Source of the DNA: Chitinophagaceae bacterium UBA7600
Lineage (GTDB): Bacteria; Bacteroidota; Bacteroidia; Chitinophagales; Chitinophagaceae
NCBI GenBank assembly: GCA_002478885.1
Contig: DLKC01000017.1
Coordinates: 1 to 64,000, forward strand
Direction: 5' to 3'
Length of the DNA: 64,000 bases
The notes below the pieces were generated by a model that was not told the DNA's origin, did no database searches, and was given only the letters and a program-made list of their open reading frames with translations. The position numbers and the translations under genes are program-made. Each line of letters opens with the position of its first letter. Position 1 is the stretch's first letter. Positions 8,803 through 17,636 of the stretch are shown here, piece by piece.

Positions 8803-9942
8803 TTAGCCGATCGCTTGTTCAAGATCAGCGATAAGATCTTCCGCGTCTTCGATACCCACACTCAATCTTATAAGCGAGTCTTTTAAACCGTTCTTTATTC
8901 TTTCTGCTTTTGGAATAGATGCATGTGTCATACTCGCCGGGTGATTGATAAGGCTTTCCACGCCTCCAAGACTCTCGGCGAGCGAAAACAATTTTGTAGA
9001 CGACAGTACCCTTCGCGTTTCTGCATCACTGTCGTCTTTTAATTCGAAGCTGATCATCCCGCCAAAATAACTCATCTGTCGTTTGGCAATTTCATGATTG
9101 GGATGATCTTCAAAACCGGGCCAGTAAACCCTTGCTACTTTCGTATTCGACCTGAGATACTTTGCAATTTTCTCTCCGTTCTCGCAATGACGCTGCATGC
9201 GCACATGCAATGTTTTTATGCCTCTTAAAACCAGGAAGCAATCCTGCGGGCCCGGAACGGCACCACTGCTTTTCTGTATAAAATATAGTTGATCTCTCAA
9301 CGACTGATCGTTCACTACGAGCGAGCCTTGTATAACGTCGCTGTGGCCGCCAAGATATTTTGTTGCTGAGTGCATCACAATGTCGGCGCCAAGATCAAGC
9401 GGGTTTTGTAAATAAGGAGAGGCAAAGGTGTTGTCAACACATACCAGCGTATTGTTTGGCTTTGCAATAGCCGCGACCGCCGCAACATCGGTTATGTTCA
9501 TCAGCGGGTTGGTTGGTGTTTCAAGCCATATAAGTTTTGTTTTACTATTGATCCATGGTTTTATATTTTCGGCCTGCTGCATATTCACATAGTGGAATAC
9601 GATGCCGAACTTCTCAAAAACCTTTGTGAATAGCCGGTAAGTGCCTCCATACATATCATTCGCAGCAATCACTTCGTCGCCCGGCTGCAGCAATTTAATA
9701 ACGGCATCGGTTGCGGCAACGCCACTGGCAAATACCAGCCCGAACTTGCCATTTTCTATTTCGGCCATCGCCCTTTCGAGCGCAAACCGAGTGGGATTTT
9801 GCGACCTCGCATATTCATAGCCCTTATTTACACCGGGAGCTTCCTGAACATAGGTTGACGTTTGATAAATCGGCGTCATTATCGCGCCAGTTGACGGATC
9901 AGGTTCCGCACCGGCATGAATCATCTTTGTGTTGATCTTCAT
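8803..9942 (-). CDS. Cystathionine gamma-synthase / gamma-lyase (PLP enzyme)
   Basis: Cys/Met metabolism PLP enzyme interconverting homoserine esters, cysteine and cystathionine. Visible: substrate/cofactor segment YEYARSQNPTR (about 43-53), ASGVAATDAV (about 73-82), the PLP Asp in VCVDNTFASPYLQNP, and the Schiff-base lysine in MHSATKYLGGHSD (about 190-202). Length 379 is normal. Synthase (metB) and lyase cannot be separated by eye. The upstream intergenic space holds repeat locus 3. Confidence 0.9.
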   Translation of the reverse strand: MKINTKMIHAGAEPDPSTGAIMTPIYQTSTYVQEAPGVNKGYEYARSQNPTRFALERAMAEIENGKFGLVFASGVAATDAVIKLLQPGDEVIAANDMYGGTYRLFTKVFEKFGIVFHYVNMQQAENIKPWINSKTKLIWLETPTNPLMNITDVAAVAAIAKPNNTLVCVDNTFASPYLQNPLDLGADIVMHSATKYLGGHSDVIQGSLVVNDQSLRDQLYFIQKSSGAVPGPQDCFLVLRGIKTLHVRMQRHCENGEKIAKYLRSNTKVARVYWPGFEDHPNHEIAKRQMSYFGGMISFELKDDSDAETRRVLSSTKLFSLAESLGGVESLINHPASMTHASIPKAERIKNGLKDSLIRLSVGIEDAEDLIADLEQAIG

Positions 9943-10039
9943 TCGTCAAATTTTTCGGGACAAGCAAGTTAAGGGAAATTTGTGTTGGCAAAACTGTAAT
10001 AATTATTAAAATGAAAGGCATCCAGGAGTGCGGCCACAA

Positions 10040-10230
10040 CACAAGCAATAAGCTTTCGTTGCGTCGCACTCTTGTGCTGCAACAATGCTGTGAGCTTTTA
10101 CTTACATGAAGCAAGCCAAACGAGCAGGCCATTGCATTGAAAAGGCAAAGATGACCTGCTGCCTAAAGTCATGCGGTACAAGTGAGTGACACAACCGGTG
10201 CTGCCATGAAAAACGGTTGCCGGCCAGCCG
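10040..10230. repeat. Dispersed intergenic repeat, locus 3 (inverted pair, A/B)
   Basis: Plus A-type core at 10058-10075 and minus B-type core at 10178-10195, facing each other about 100 bases apart. The minus copy has CTGCTGCCTAAA upstream and GCTGCCATG plus GCCGGCCAG downstream. CAACCG and CGGTTG next to the minus core can form a small hairpin. The space 9943-10238 holds no gene I can support. Confidence 0.8.
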
Positions 10231-10238
10231 AAAAACTA

Positions 10239-11162
10239 TTATTTCTTTTCGAGAAATATTTCGGCCATCATACAACGAACACTTCCACCGCCGATGGTTT
10301 CGATAGTTTGTATATCAACCGGTAGTAAGGTTGTGTGGTGTTGTAAAATTGTTTTTTGCTCTTTTGTAAGCGACATATACGCGGTTCTGCTGAGCAGGGT
10401 GAATGCTTTACCTTTTTTGTTTTTTACCTGCAACATGTTGCCTGCGAAAGCTCTCACCTGTTCAAAACTTATAGGTATTATTTCGTGCCCTGTGGAAATG
10501 AGTAACTGAGACAGTGCTATTCGTTCCGTTCCTGCGGGTATTGATTCAAGGCATATAACTGCATAGGTTTCGCCAACGTGCATAATTACATTGGTATGAT
10601 AAACATCTGTTCCCTGCTCGTCCCTCGAATGAAACAGGAATGGCCTGAAGCCATGCGCGGTGGCGAATTTTTCCAATACAGATCGGTTGGTTCGCGGAGA
10701 AATGCAAGCATAAATGATCTTGTTTTCGTGGTCTATAATCATGCTGCCCGTGCCTTCCAGGAATAAGCTTTCAGCTTCGTATTCGCTCCAATCTTCCACG
10801 TCTCTAACTTCATACTTCTCGATGAGCATCTGTAGCAGGTCATTGTTTTTTTCTATACGCCGGTTTGGGGCATACATTGGAAAAACGGCAATTGTGCCGT
10901 CGGACAAAGTGCAAAACCAGTTGTTGGGAAAAACCGCATCGGGCTTGGGCGGACTGGGTGTATCCTGAATAACCAACACCTCAATATTTTTTTTGTTGAG
11001 CGTTTCAATAAACCTATCAAATTCTGCAATTGCTTTTTCTTTTATAAGCGGTAATTTTTCTGCCCCGGGTAAATTTTGAAAAACGTTGTTTGCTGCTGTC
11101 TCCGCGTTGTAACCAAAACTCGCCGGCCTGATCATTAAAATAGTCGATGCTGTTTGTTTCAT
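10239..11162 (-). CDS. ctlX: CtlX-like citrulline/amidino hydrolase (GME superfamily)
   Basis: Guanidine-modifying-enzyme superfamily member related to arginine deiminase and assigned to the citrulline-utilisation hydrolase group CtlX. Visible: MIRPASFGYN at the N-terminus, VFPNNWFCTLSDG (about 79-91), LEGTGSMIID with the conserved acidic residue, DVYHTNVIMHVG with the catalytic-type His, and GGGSVRCMMAEIFL at the C-terminus with the nucleophile Cys. It starts two bases after the stop of the arginine deiminase gene, so they form an operon. The exact substrate is inferred from family and context only. Confidence 0.8.
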   Translation of the reverse strand: MKQTASTILMIRPASFGYNAETAANNVFQNLPGAEKLPLIKEKAIAEFDRFIETLNKKNIEVLVIQDTPSPPKPDAVFPNNWFCTLSDGTIAVFPMYAPNRRIEKNNDLLQMLIEKYEVRDVEDWSEYEAESLFLEGTGSMIIDHENKIIYACISPRTNRSVLEKFATAHGFRPFLFHSRDEQGTDVYHTNVIMHVGETYAVICLESIPAGTERIALSQLLISTGHEIIPISFEQVRAFAGNMLQVKNKKGKAFTLLSRTAYMSLTKEQKTILQHHTTLLPVDIQTIETIGGGSVRCMMAEIFLEKK

Positions 11163-11164
11163 AA

Positions 11165-12685
11165 TTATACATTTGATCTAAGTAAGGGCATGCTCATACA
11201 ATGCGCTCCACCTCTTGCCCTTGATAATTCTGCTGAGGGTAAAACAATTAAGGTATTTTCTACTTCAGCCGGAGTTAGTGCTGTTTGTTCAAACTTTTTA
11301 AGGAGATCCTGCACCCGGATTACATCGAACCCGTTTGCACGAAATGCTGCAGCTGTTTCTTCATTCCTGTCGTACCCAACCACAACACCGTTCTTTAGTG
11401 CGAGCAGGTTACAGGAATCTGTCCATTGTTCTCTTTCGTCGTACGGGAAAACGTTGTTTCCGCTATAAATCACTTTTACATCGCCGGGTGCCACGCCAAA
11501 ATCTTCAATGCTGATGTTGTGTAGCAAAGATTCCAATCCAAGTATTCTATCGCTAATATCCTGCGTATAATTTTTACCTGGCTGGTATTCTTCATTCAAA
11601 GGCTTATGATAACGGATCACTTGGATGCTTTCATAATCTTCTGCATCTTCCTTGTTTAAAAGGTGAAGGTAATATTCATATTGTCGGTTGTTCTTTTCGC
11701 TCATTACTTTCTCGGAGAACCTGCCGAATAATACCCACGTGTCTTTCCGCACATGCGTGAACATTGTGTCGATATGCATGATTGCTCTCTTTCGCGGAAT
11801 TTTTATAACCGATATCTTTTCAATTCCGGTGGCAGAGTTTGAGAAAACCTTATGAATAATGCTGTCGATTGCTGAAGGGGTAGTTCTTTCGCTACAGCCT
11901 ATAAGCATGTGGTTAGGTGCAATCATCATTACATCGCCGCCTTCAACTGAGGTCTTGTAATCTTTTTTTTCTTCTTCTTCGAGCAGGAAGAAATCACTTG
12001 ACTCCGATATTTCCAATACTTTTTCGCGGTTGTTATTAAAAATGAAATAGTATGTAATGAATTTCATGAGCAATGTTTCTCTTTCCCTTGCAGGTGTTGC
12101 AGCATTACCGAGTAAGAGATGATCGTTAATGACTATACCAATATCTCTTGTAAAAATAAAATTGGGTAGTGGTGCAAAAACAAATTCCTTTTCCTTTCCG
12201 TCGGCAAAATACAATACACCACTGATAAGCACTTTTGCAAGGTCGCCGGTATTTTGAATAGCGGCAAGCTGCTGCTCGGTGGCAAAACTGCAGCCTTCCC
12301 ACGCACATACGGCCGAAATAACCCGCCGCCTGATGTTCTCATCCATGAGTATCTGGGAAAGCAGATGCTGTATGTCTATCACTTTATCGCTGTTGAAATA
12401 ATCGGGATGGCCCGGTTTGAAACAGCTGGGTTGTTTGCCTGACTTATTTGTTCTTTCACACTCCAATATATAGGGAATCTTCTCGGGATCCAGAAACCAT
12501 AACAGCAATTTTACGTACTCGTTATATTCCCTGCGCATCTGTTCGAGATGCACGGTATCGTCGTAAAGCCATTCTTTAAATTTACCGGGAACGACCTTTC
12601 CTATTCCTCCATCAGGACTATGAATTATCAATCGTTGAAGTGTGCCTACTTCTGAGTTAACATTAATTTTTCCTGTAAGCTGCAT
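11165..12685 (-). CDS. Arginine deiminase family protein, long Bacteroidota form
   Basis: Hydrolyses arginine to citrulline and ammonia if it is a true deiminase. Motifs run in the order of the family: NFIFTRDIGIVIND (Asp), SVEGGDVMM (Glu, Gly-Gly-Asp), MHIDTMFTHV (His, Asp) and the nucleophile loop SRARGGAHCMSMPL near the C-terminus. At 507 residues it is longer than the classic enzyme (about 410). The frame opens at 12703, but the ATG at 12685 (MQLTGKINVNSE) is more likely. It is transcribed just ahead of ctlX. No ornithine carbamoyltransferase or carbamate kinase gene is seen here. Confidence 0.85.
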   Translation of the reverse strand: MQLTGKINVNSEVGTLQRLIIHSPDGGIGKVVPGKFKEWLYDDTVHLEQMRREYNEYVKLLLWFLDPEKIPYILECERTNKSGKQPSCFKPGHPDYFNSDKVIDIQHLLSQILMDENIRRRVISAVCAWEGCSFATEQQLAAIQNTGDLAKVLISGVLYFADGKEKEFVFAPLPNFIFTRDIGIVINDHLLLGNAATPARERETLLMKFITYYFIFNNNREKVLEISESSDFFLLEEEEKKDYKTSVEGGDVMMIAPNHMLIGCSERTTPSAIDSIIHKVFSNSATGIEKISVIKIPRKRAIMHIDTMFTHVRKDTWVLFGRFSEKVMSEKNNRQYEYYLHLLNKEDAEDYESIQVIRYHKPLNEEYQPGKNYTQDISDRILGLESLLHNISIEDFGVAPGDVKVIYSGNNVFPYDEREQWTDSCNLLALKNGVVVGYDRNEETAAAFRANGFDVIRVQDLLKKFEQTALTPAEVENTLIVLPSAELSRARGGAHCMSMPLLRSNV

Positions 12686-12777
12686 AAATAATATTATCTG
12701 CAAAACAACGAAACTTTAACCACAATGCCTGATTAGTGAAAAAGCGGGTGGAAAGCAGTATTGTTTTATTTTAGAAA

Positions 12778-13023
12778 TCATGATATTAGTGAGCTGATCT
12801 TTTTAGCGAGCGCATGATCTTTTTCCGTTACAATATCGCCGGCATCGTGGGTGCTGAGCCATATTTCTACTTTGTTGTAAACGTTAGTCCATAACGGATG
12901 GTGATTCATTTTTTCTGCTTCAATGGCAACTCTTGCCATAAAGGCGAATGCTTCCGAAAAATCTTTAAATGTAAATAAACGGTAGAGGCTGTTGTTCTCT
13001 TCTGTCCAGGAAGTCTGTTGCAT
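12778..13023 (-). CDS. phhB: 4a-hydroxytetrahydrobiopterin dehydratase (pterin-4a-carbinolamine dehydratase)
   Basis: Recycles the pterin cofactor by dehydrating 4a-hydroxytetrahydrobiopterin. The signature [20 protein letters not shown] at about residues 37-56 contains the catalytic histidine pair, and [18 protein letters not shown] follows. Length 81 is slightly short but complete for the fold. It is upstream of the arginine deiminase operon on the same strand, 92 bases away. A link to aromatic amino acid hydroxylation is family knowledge; no hydroxylase gene is in this window. Confidence 0.88.
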   Translation of the reverse strand: MQQTSWTEENNSLYRLFTFKDFSEAFAFMARVAIEAEKMNHHPLWTNVYNKVEIWLSTHDAGDIVTEKDHALAKKISSLIS

Positions 13024-13118
13024 ATAATTGGTTTTTATGTGTTAGCTATATTGAATAATAAAATTAACCGAGTACGATTAAACCTCAGACCTTGGTTTAT
13101 CTGCTCATTAATGATATT

Positions 13119-13179
13119 GTGCTGAAGAGTGCGACGCAAGAGGCGACGCCATGAAATACAAAAGCCGGCTACAAAAAAA
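13119..13179 (-). repeat. Dispersed intergenic repeat, locus 4
   Basis: Minus A-type core AAGAGTGCGACGCAAG at 13125-13140, then GGCGACGCCATG and, at the usual distance, AGCCGGCTACAAAAAAA. It ends against the stop codon of the next gene. Confidence 0.8.
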
Positions 13180-13614
13180 TTAAAATACAAGGTTGCCCTT
13201 GTTTTTTATTTGTTCGTTGGTTAACTCAGCGATCATTTGTATGCCATTGATCTTTTTAACCGACTGTATTAAAACCTGGCAAACATCGTCTGAAATCTCA
13301 TCGCCTTTCAGCAGCCAGAGAAAGTCCATATGACGAAACTCGGGCAGCAAATATTCGCCGTCGTAGTGATTGTGATAAATATAATGACACAGAAAGCCGC
13401 CTGGCTCTGCGTGATCGTAAACGGGAAAAAAATAATGGCGGCCTTTTTTCTGCAGATGAATTTCCAATTCTGTATTTAGCCTGAAATTATAGCCGAGTGT
13501 ATTATTAAGCATCCAGCAAAAACGGTAACTCTTTACCGGTACCATGATGCCAAATAAACGTGTACCAATAAAAAAATCATCGGTGAGTTCGTCTATGTTC
13601 AGTTTTAATTTCAT
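13180..13614 (-). CDS. IPExxxVDY-like family protein
   Basis: Small Bacteroidota protein without known function. It matches my memory of the IPExxxVDY family: FCWMLNNTLGYNFRLN (about 32-47), KKGRHYFFPVYDH and LLPEFRHMDFLWLLKG (about 89-104), where LPEFRHMDF takes the place of the name-giving motif. No signal peptide or membrane segment. Its start is three bases from the stop of the upstream M28 peptidase gene, so the two are probably co-transcribed. Confidence 0.6.
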   Translation of the reverse strand: MKLKLNIDELTDDFFIGTRLFGIMVPVKSYRFCWMLNNTLGYNFRLNTELEIHLQKKGRHYFFPVYDHAEPGGFLCHYIYHNHYDGEYLLPEFRHMDFLWLLKGDEISDDVCQVLIQSVKKINGIQMIAELTNEQIKNKGNLVF

Positions 13615-13617
13615 CGG

Positions 13618-15258
13618 CTAAAACTGTATGTTGAAGTCCATTTCCTTTTCGTTACGCTTGATCTTTAGCACTGTGGCATCGCCTTTCTTAAAATGCTGCA
13701 AAGCCTGCATGTAAGACATAACATCTACAAATTTATATTCGCCTAACTGCAGCAATATATCGCCAGCCTGCAGCCCTGCTTTCTCTGCAGTTTTTCCTTT
13801 ACTTACACCATCGATACGCATGCCTGTGCCTGAATAACCATAGTCTGGAATTACACCGAGTGTTACCGGAAGTGCGACGGATCTCGCTTCCGCATCACGG
13901 GTTTTTAAAAAAGTGAGTTTGCCTTTGTCATCGGTTGCTGCAACAATGCGCTGCACAAAGTCTACGATCTCTACTTCGCCTTTAAAATTGATCTTATCCC
14001 AATCGTCGCTGGCTTTGTGATAATCGCTGTGGCTGTTGGTGAAAAAGAAAAGCACTGGAATATCTTTCCTGTAAAAAGAGGCGTGATCACTCGGACCGCT
14101 TCCGCTGCTGTCGATCTTAATGTTGAGTTTGTCGATGTTTGTTTTCGCAAGCACTTCACTCCAGGTTGGAGAGGTGCCGTAACCGCCAATGGTGATATGA
14201 TTTGCAGTATCCAAGCGCCCCACCATATCGAGATTGATCATATAGTTCGGAATAATTTTAGCCGATGGATGATCGAGCCAGTACTTCGATCCAAACAATC
14301 CAAGCTCTTCGCCGGAAAAGGCAATAAATACATAATTGTTATTATGCATTTTTGATTGTTTCAATATTCTTGCGATCTCGATTAAAGCAGCGGTGCCGCT
14401 GGCATTGTCATCTGCACCATTGTGAATTTGCCCTTGCCCATCGAGACTGTTGCCATCTTCGCCATAACCGAGATGATCGTAATGTGCACCGATGATTATC
14501 GTGTTGGGGGCATTATAATTAATAGTGGCGACCACGTTCCGGGCTTTTCTTACTGCATGTATAAGTGAAGTGTTGATACTTATATCGTATGTTGCGGTTG
14601 CATCGGCGAAAAAACTTTTTCTTCCGTCGGCAGTGAGGTACACAACGGGCAGGGCAACCGCCGGCGTACTGTCGTTTTTATTGAATTGAACATTGTCAAC
14701 CGAAGCAGAGCTGTTGAAAACGATCAGGGCAGTTGCGCCTTTCTGTTTTGCTGAACGCGCTTCTTTTATAATAATGTCGTTGATATCAAAATGCGGGTTG
14801 GTTTTATTTTCTTCCACTACATCTTTAACGTCAAAGAACCAGGGTTCATCATTTTCACGCAAACCGAGTGAAGCTGTTCCTGAAGCTTTACCATTGGCAG
14901 TAAAAGCCAGCGGAAAATAGTCTTTCTTTATTTCAAGGGATTTCCCGTTTACTGAAAAGTTATTGTCATCGGCAAATTTCTTGCCTTCATCAACTTCGAA
15001 TTCCTGTATAAACCCGTTGGTACCCTTTGGTTCGAGGCCTATCTTTTGAAAGTTCGACTCAATGTATTGCATAGCCAGCAGTTCGCCGGCGGAACCTGTT
15101 CTTCTTCCTTCAAGTTTGTCATCGGCAAGATATTTTACATGCGCCTGAACATTTTCATAGGTTATTTTATCCGCTTTCTCTTTCGCCTTTCGCTCCTTTT
15201 TACTTTGAGCAAGACCAATCAAGGGTACTAATGCGATTAACAGCAATAGTTTCTTCAT
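13618..15258 (-). CDS. Secreted M28 family metallopeptidase with PA and PDZ domains
   Basis: Exported zinc aminopeptidase-like enzyme. Signal peptide at residues 1-17 (ending GLAQS). A protease-associated insert covers about 100-230. The M28 catalytic core shows the metal ligands and catalytic acids: IIIGAHYDHLGYG (His, Asp), HNGADDNASGTAALIE (Asp-Asp-Asn), AFSGEELGLFGSKYW (Glu-Glu), NLDMVGRL (Asp) and HSDYHKASDDWDKI (His). A PDZ domain closes the protein (GMRIDGVSKGKTAEKAGLQAG). Length 546 fits this architecture. It is divergent from the radical SAM gene with repeat locus 5 between them. Confidence 0.9.
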   Translation of the reverse strand: MKKLLLLIALVPLIGLAQSKKERKAKEKADKITYENVQAHVKYLADDKLEGRRTGSAGELLAMQYIESNFQKIGLEPKGTNGFIQEFEVDEGKKFADDNNFSVNGKSLEIKKDYFPLAFTANGKASGTASLGLRENDEPWFFDVKDVVEENKTNPHFDINDIIIKEARSAKQKGATALIVFNSSASVDNVQFNKNDSTPAVALPVVYLTADGRKSFFADATATYDISINTSLIHAVRKARNVVATINYNAPNTIIIGAHYDHLGYGEDGNSLDGQGQIHNGADDNASGTAALIEIARILKQSKMHNNNYVFIAFSGEELGLFGSKYWLDHPSAKIIPNYMINLDMVGRLDTANHITIGGYGTSPTWSEVLAKTNIDKLNIKIDSSGSGPSDHASFYRKDIPVLFFFTNSHSDYHKASDDWDKINFKGEVEIVDFVQRIVAATDDKGKLTFLKTRDAEARSVALPVTLGVIPDYGYSGTGMRIDGVSKGKTAEKAGLQAGDILLQLGEYKFVDVMSYMQALQHFKKGDATVLKIKRNEKEMDFNIQF

Positions 15259-15370
15259 ACGTAAAATTTGATTTTATCCAATGCAAATGTAATGCCTCCC
15301 ATATATGCGATTGCAAATAATAACGCAGAAACACATGGTTCTTGTCTTCTGTCGCAATAGGATTTTTGGT

Positions 15371-15530
15371 GCCCGGCTTCAACGCTTTGTCCGGCGTTCC
15401 TTGCGTCGCACTCTTCAACACAAGAATCGCAAATCGGCAATAGTGCTACACTACCCATCGTTTTCCACTGCTGATTAACAAACAGAAGGTACAAGTGAGT
15501 GACACAACCGGCGATGCCACCTGAACGTAC
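15371..15530. repeat. Dispersed intergenic repeat, locus 5 (inverted pair, A/B)
   Basis: Plus A-type core at 15400-15417 and minus B-type core at 15491-15508. GCCCGGCTT at 15371 precedes the plus core at the normal spacing. CTGCTGATTAACAAACAGAA precedes the minus core and CGGCGATGCCAC follows it. It lies between divergent genes, so promoters must share this space. Confidence 0.85.
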
Positions 15531-15619
15531 GCTGGTAACCAAGAACTTCATTTGCGGAATGCGATGAAAATACAGCACGCCTGCGCGTGTTTCCACGGCA
15601 CGCATTAATTTTACGCCCT

Positions 15620-16651
15620 ATGCCTTATTTTAACTGGAATGATACCATTAACCTGTTCAGTAAGCTTACCGTGCGCAGAATCTGGAATGCTACCAAAGTA
15701 ATGGCCAGTTACCAGTGGAGCAAGTTTACCGGCAAACCTGTTCAATGGGGTTACCCGGTTTCTATTTCTTTTGAACCCACCACAAGCTGCAACCTGCGCT
15801 GCCCCGAATGCCCGAGTGGATTGAGGGAATTCTCTAGGCCAACAGGTATGCTGCAAAAAGACTTTTTTCGCGAAACCATCGACGATATTTATAAAGAACT
15901 GCTCTATCTTATTTTTTATTTCCAGGGCGAGCCATACCTAAATCCCGACTTTCTCGACATGGTAAAGTACGCGCATGAAAAAGGAATTTACACTGCCACA
16001 TCTACCAACGCACACTATCTGACCGATGAAAAAGCAAAGAAAACGGTGGAGAGCGGGCTTGACCGTTTGATTATTTCCATCGACGGTACCACGCAGGACG
16101 TTTACCAGCAATACCGCGTCGGCGGCAAACTCGAAAAAGTGCTCGAAGGCGCCAGGAATATTGTTAAATGGAAAAAACAACTGAACAGCAAAACGCCCTT
16201 TATCTTCTTCCAGTTTCTCGTGGTAAAACCCAACGAACACCAGATTGAGGAGGTAAAAAAGCTCGGCAACGAAATCGGTGTTGACCAGGTTCGTTTTAAA
16301 ACAGCCCAGGTTTACGATTATGAAAACGATCCCAATCAACTGATACCTACCAACGAAAAATACAGCCGTTATAAAAAAGACAGGAACGGCCACATGGCCA
16401 TAAAAAGCGGCCTCAATAATTATTGCTGGAAACTCTGGCATGCAAATGTTATCACATGGGACGGCCTGGTTGTACCTTGTTGCTTTGACAAGGATGCGAC
16501 CCATCAGCTTGGTAATTTAAAAATGCAAAGCTTTAAAGAAACCTGGAACAACGATAACTACAAACAGTTTCGCCGTGAACTGCTCACCAGCCGCAAGAAT
16601 ATTGACATTTGCGCCAATTGCAGTGAAGGGCTAAAGGTTTGGGAAGATTAA
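15620..16651 (+). CDS. Radical SAM/SPASM domain protein
   Basis: Predicted [4Fe-4S]-dependent radical SAM enzyme. The cluster motif is TTSCNLRCPECP (CxxxCxxC, about residues 62-73). A SAM-binding glycine-poor segment YFQGEPYLNPDF follows, and a C-terminal SPASM-like region carries further cysteines (NNYCWKLWHA, VVPCCFD, ICANCSEG). The frame opens at 15587, but ATG at 15620 (MPYFNWND) is preferred. SPASM proteins often modify peptides or carry out maturation steps; no precursor peptide gene was seen nearby, so the substrate is unknown. Confidence 0.85.
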   Translation: MPYFNWNDTINLFSKLTVRRIWNATKVMASYQWSKFTGKPVQWGYPVSISFEPTTSCNLRCPECPSGLREFSRPTGMLQKDFFRETIDDIYKELLYLIFYFQGEPYLNPDFLDMVKYAHEKGIYTATSTNAHYLTDEKAKKTVESGLDRLIISIDGTTQDVYQQYRVGGKLEKVLEGARNIVKWKKQLNSKTPFIFFQFLVVKPNEHQIEEVKKLGNEIGVDQVRFKTAQVYDYENDPNQLIPTNEKYSRYKKDRNGHMAIKSGLNNYCWKLWHANVITWDGLVVPCCFDKDATHQLGNLKMQSFKETWNNDNYKQFRRELLTSRKNIDICANCSEGLKVWED

Positions 16652-16754
16652 TGCCCATAATAATTTTCAATTGCAACTATTCAGTTTGTCTCTTCGCAAC
16701 TATTTTTTTCCAACAATTTTTATCTTAATTTCCGCCCCATAATAATTGTTTGCC

Positions 16755-17573
16755 ATGAACGAACTGATCCGCTATTTTGAAACAATTCCTTCACTCCATC
16801 GTGCTTTGATTCTCGCCGGCGGCATCACGCTTTTCTGGATGATTGAAAGCGGCATACCAATGTTCCGCTTTAAGTACAACAAATGGAAACATGCTGGCAT
16901 CAATATCTTTTTTACGATCACCACCATCATAATCAATTTTGCTTTTGCTTACCTTATAGTGCTCGCATCGGACTATTGTATCAGTAATAAGTTTGGTCTG
17001 CTGCAATGGGTCGCGATGCCTTTGTGGCTGGAAATAATAGCCGGGCTTTTACTGCTCGATCTTGTGGGCGCTTACAGCATTCATTATTTGGAACACAAAG
17101 TAAAATGGCTGTGGAAGTTTCATATGATTCATCATTCAGACACCCATGTTGATACAACCACCGCCAACAGGCATCACCCTGGTGAAAGCGTATTCAGGGC
17201 AGTCTTCACCATCATGGCTGTTTTTATTACAGGCGCACCTATATGGCTGGTGATGATGTATCAAACCCTTAGCGCCGTTACCTCGCAGTTCAATCACGCT
17301 AATATTCAAATGCCCGAATGGCTCGATAAGCTGCTTCGATTTGTGCTGGTAACGCCGAATATGCACCGGGTACATCATCATTTCGTTCGCCCACAAACCG
17401 ATTCTAACTACAGCAATATTTTTTCCGTATGGGATCGTGTGTTTGGAACTTATATGTTATCTCCAATAAAAGACCTGCGCTTTGGACTCGATGTTTTAGA
17501 AGGCCGCAACGACGAAAACATTGGCGAACTACTCAAAACGCCATTTGATAAGACAATAAAAACTGACTATTAA
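16755..17573 (+). CDS. Sterol desaturase / fatty acid hydroxylase family membrane protein
   Basis: Di-iron membrane enzyme of the sterol desaturase/fatty acid hydroxylase superfamily. Histidine clusters: HYLEH (about 117-121), HMIHHSDTHVD (about 130-140), NRHHPGES (about 145-152) and MHRVHHHFV (about 215-223). Hydrophobic segments cover about 18-35, 49-72, 86-108 and 160-180. The frame has an upstream TTG at 16746; ATG at 16755 (MNELIRYF) is used. Bacterial members act on lipids such as carotenoids or hopanoids, but the substrate here is not readable. Confidence 0.87.
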   Translation: MNELIRYFETIPSLHRALILAGGITLFWMIESGIPMFRFKYNKWKHAGINIFFTITTIIINFAFAYLIVLASDYCISNKFGLLQWVAMPLWLEIIAGLLLLDLVGAYSIHYLEHKVKWLWKFHMIHHSDTHVDTTTANRHHPGESVFRAVFTIMAVFITGAPIWLVMMYQTLSAVTSQFNHANIQMPEWLDKLLRFVLVTPNMHRVHHHFVRPQTDSNYSNIFSVWDRVFGTYMLSPIKDLRFGLDVLEGRNDENIGELLKTPFDKTIKTDY

Positions 17574-17582
17574 TTCTTGATG

Positions 17583-17632
17583 GACCGGCTGATTGCTACT
17601 ATCGGCTTTGGTTGTGTCACTCACTTGTACGC
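17583..17632 (+). repeat. Dispersed intergenic repeat, locus 6 (B-type)
   Basis: Plus B-type core GTTGTGTCACTCACTTGT at 17611-17628, preceded by GACCGGCT at 17583 with 20 bases between. It fills the short space between convergent genes. Confidence 0.85.
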
Positions 17633-17636
17633 CTTA

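Noticed and set aside
9899..10132. Minus-strand 77-residue open frame across repeat locus 3
   Set aside because: Made mostly of repeat sequence and the start of the PLP enzyme gene; no signal, motif or suitable neighbour.
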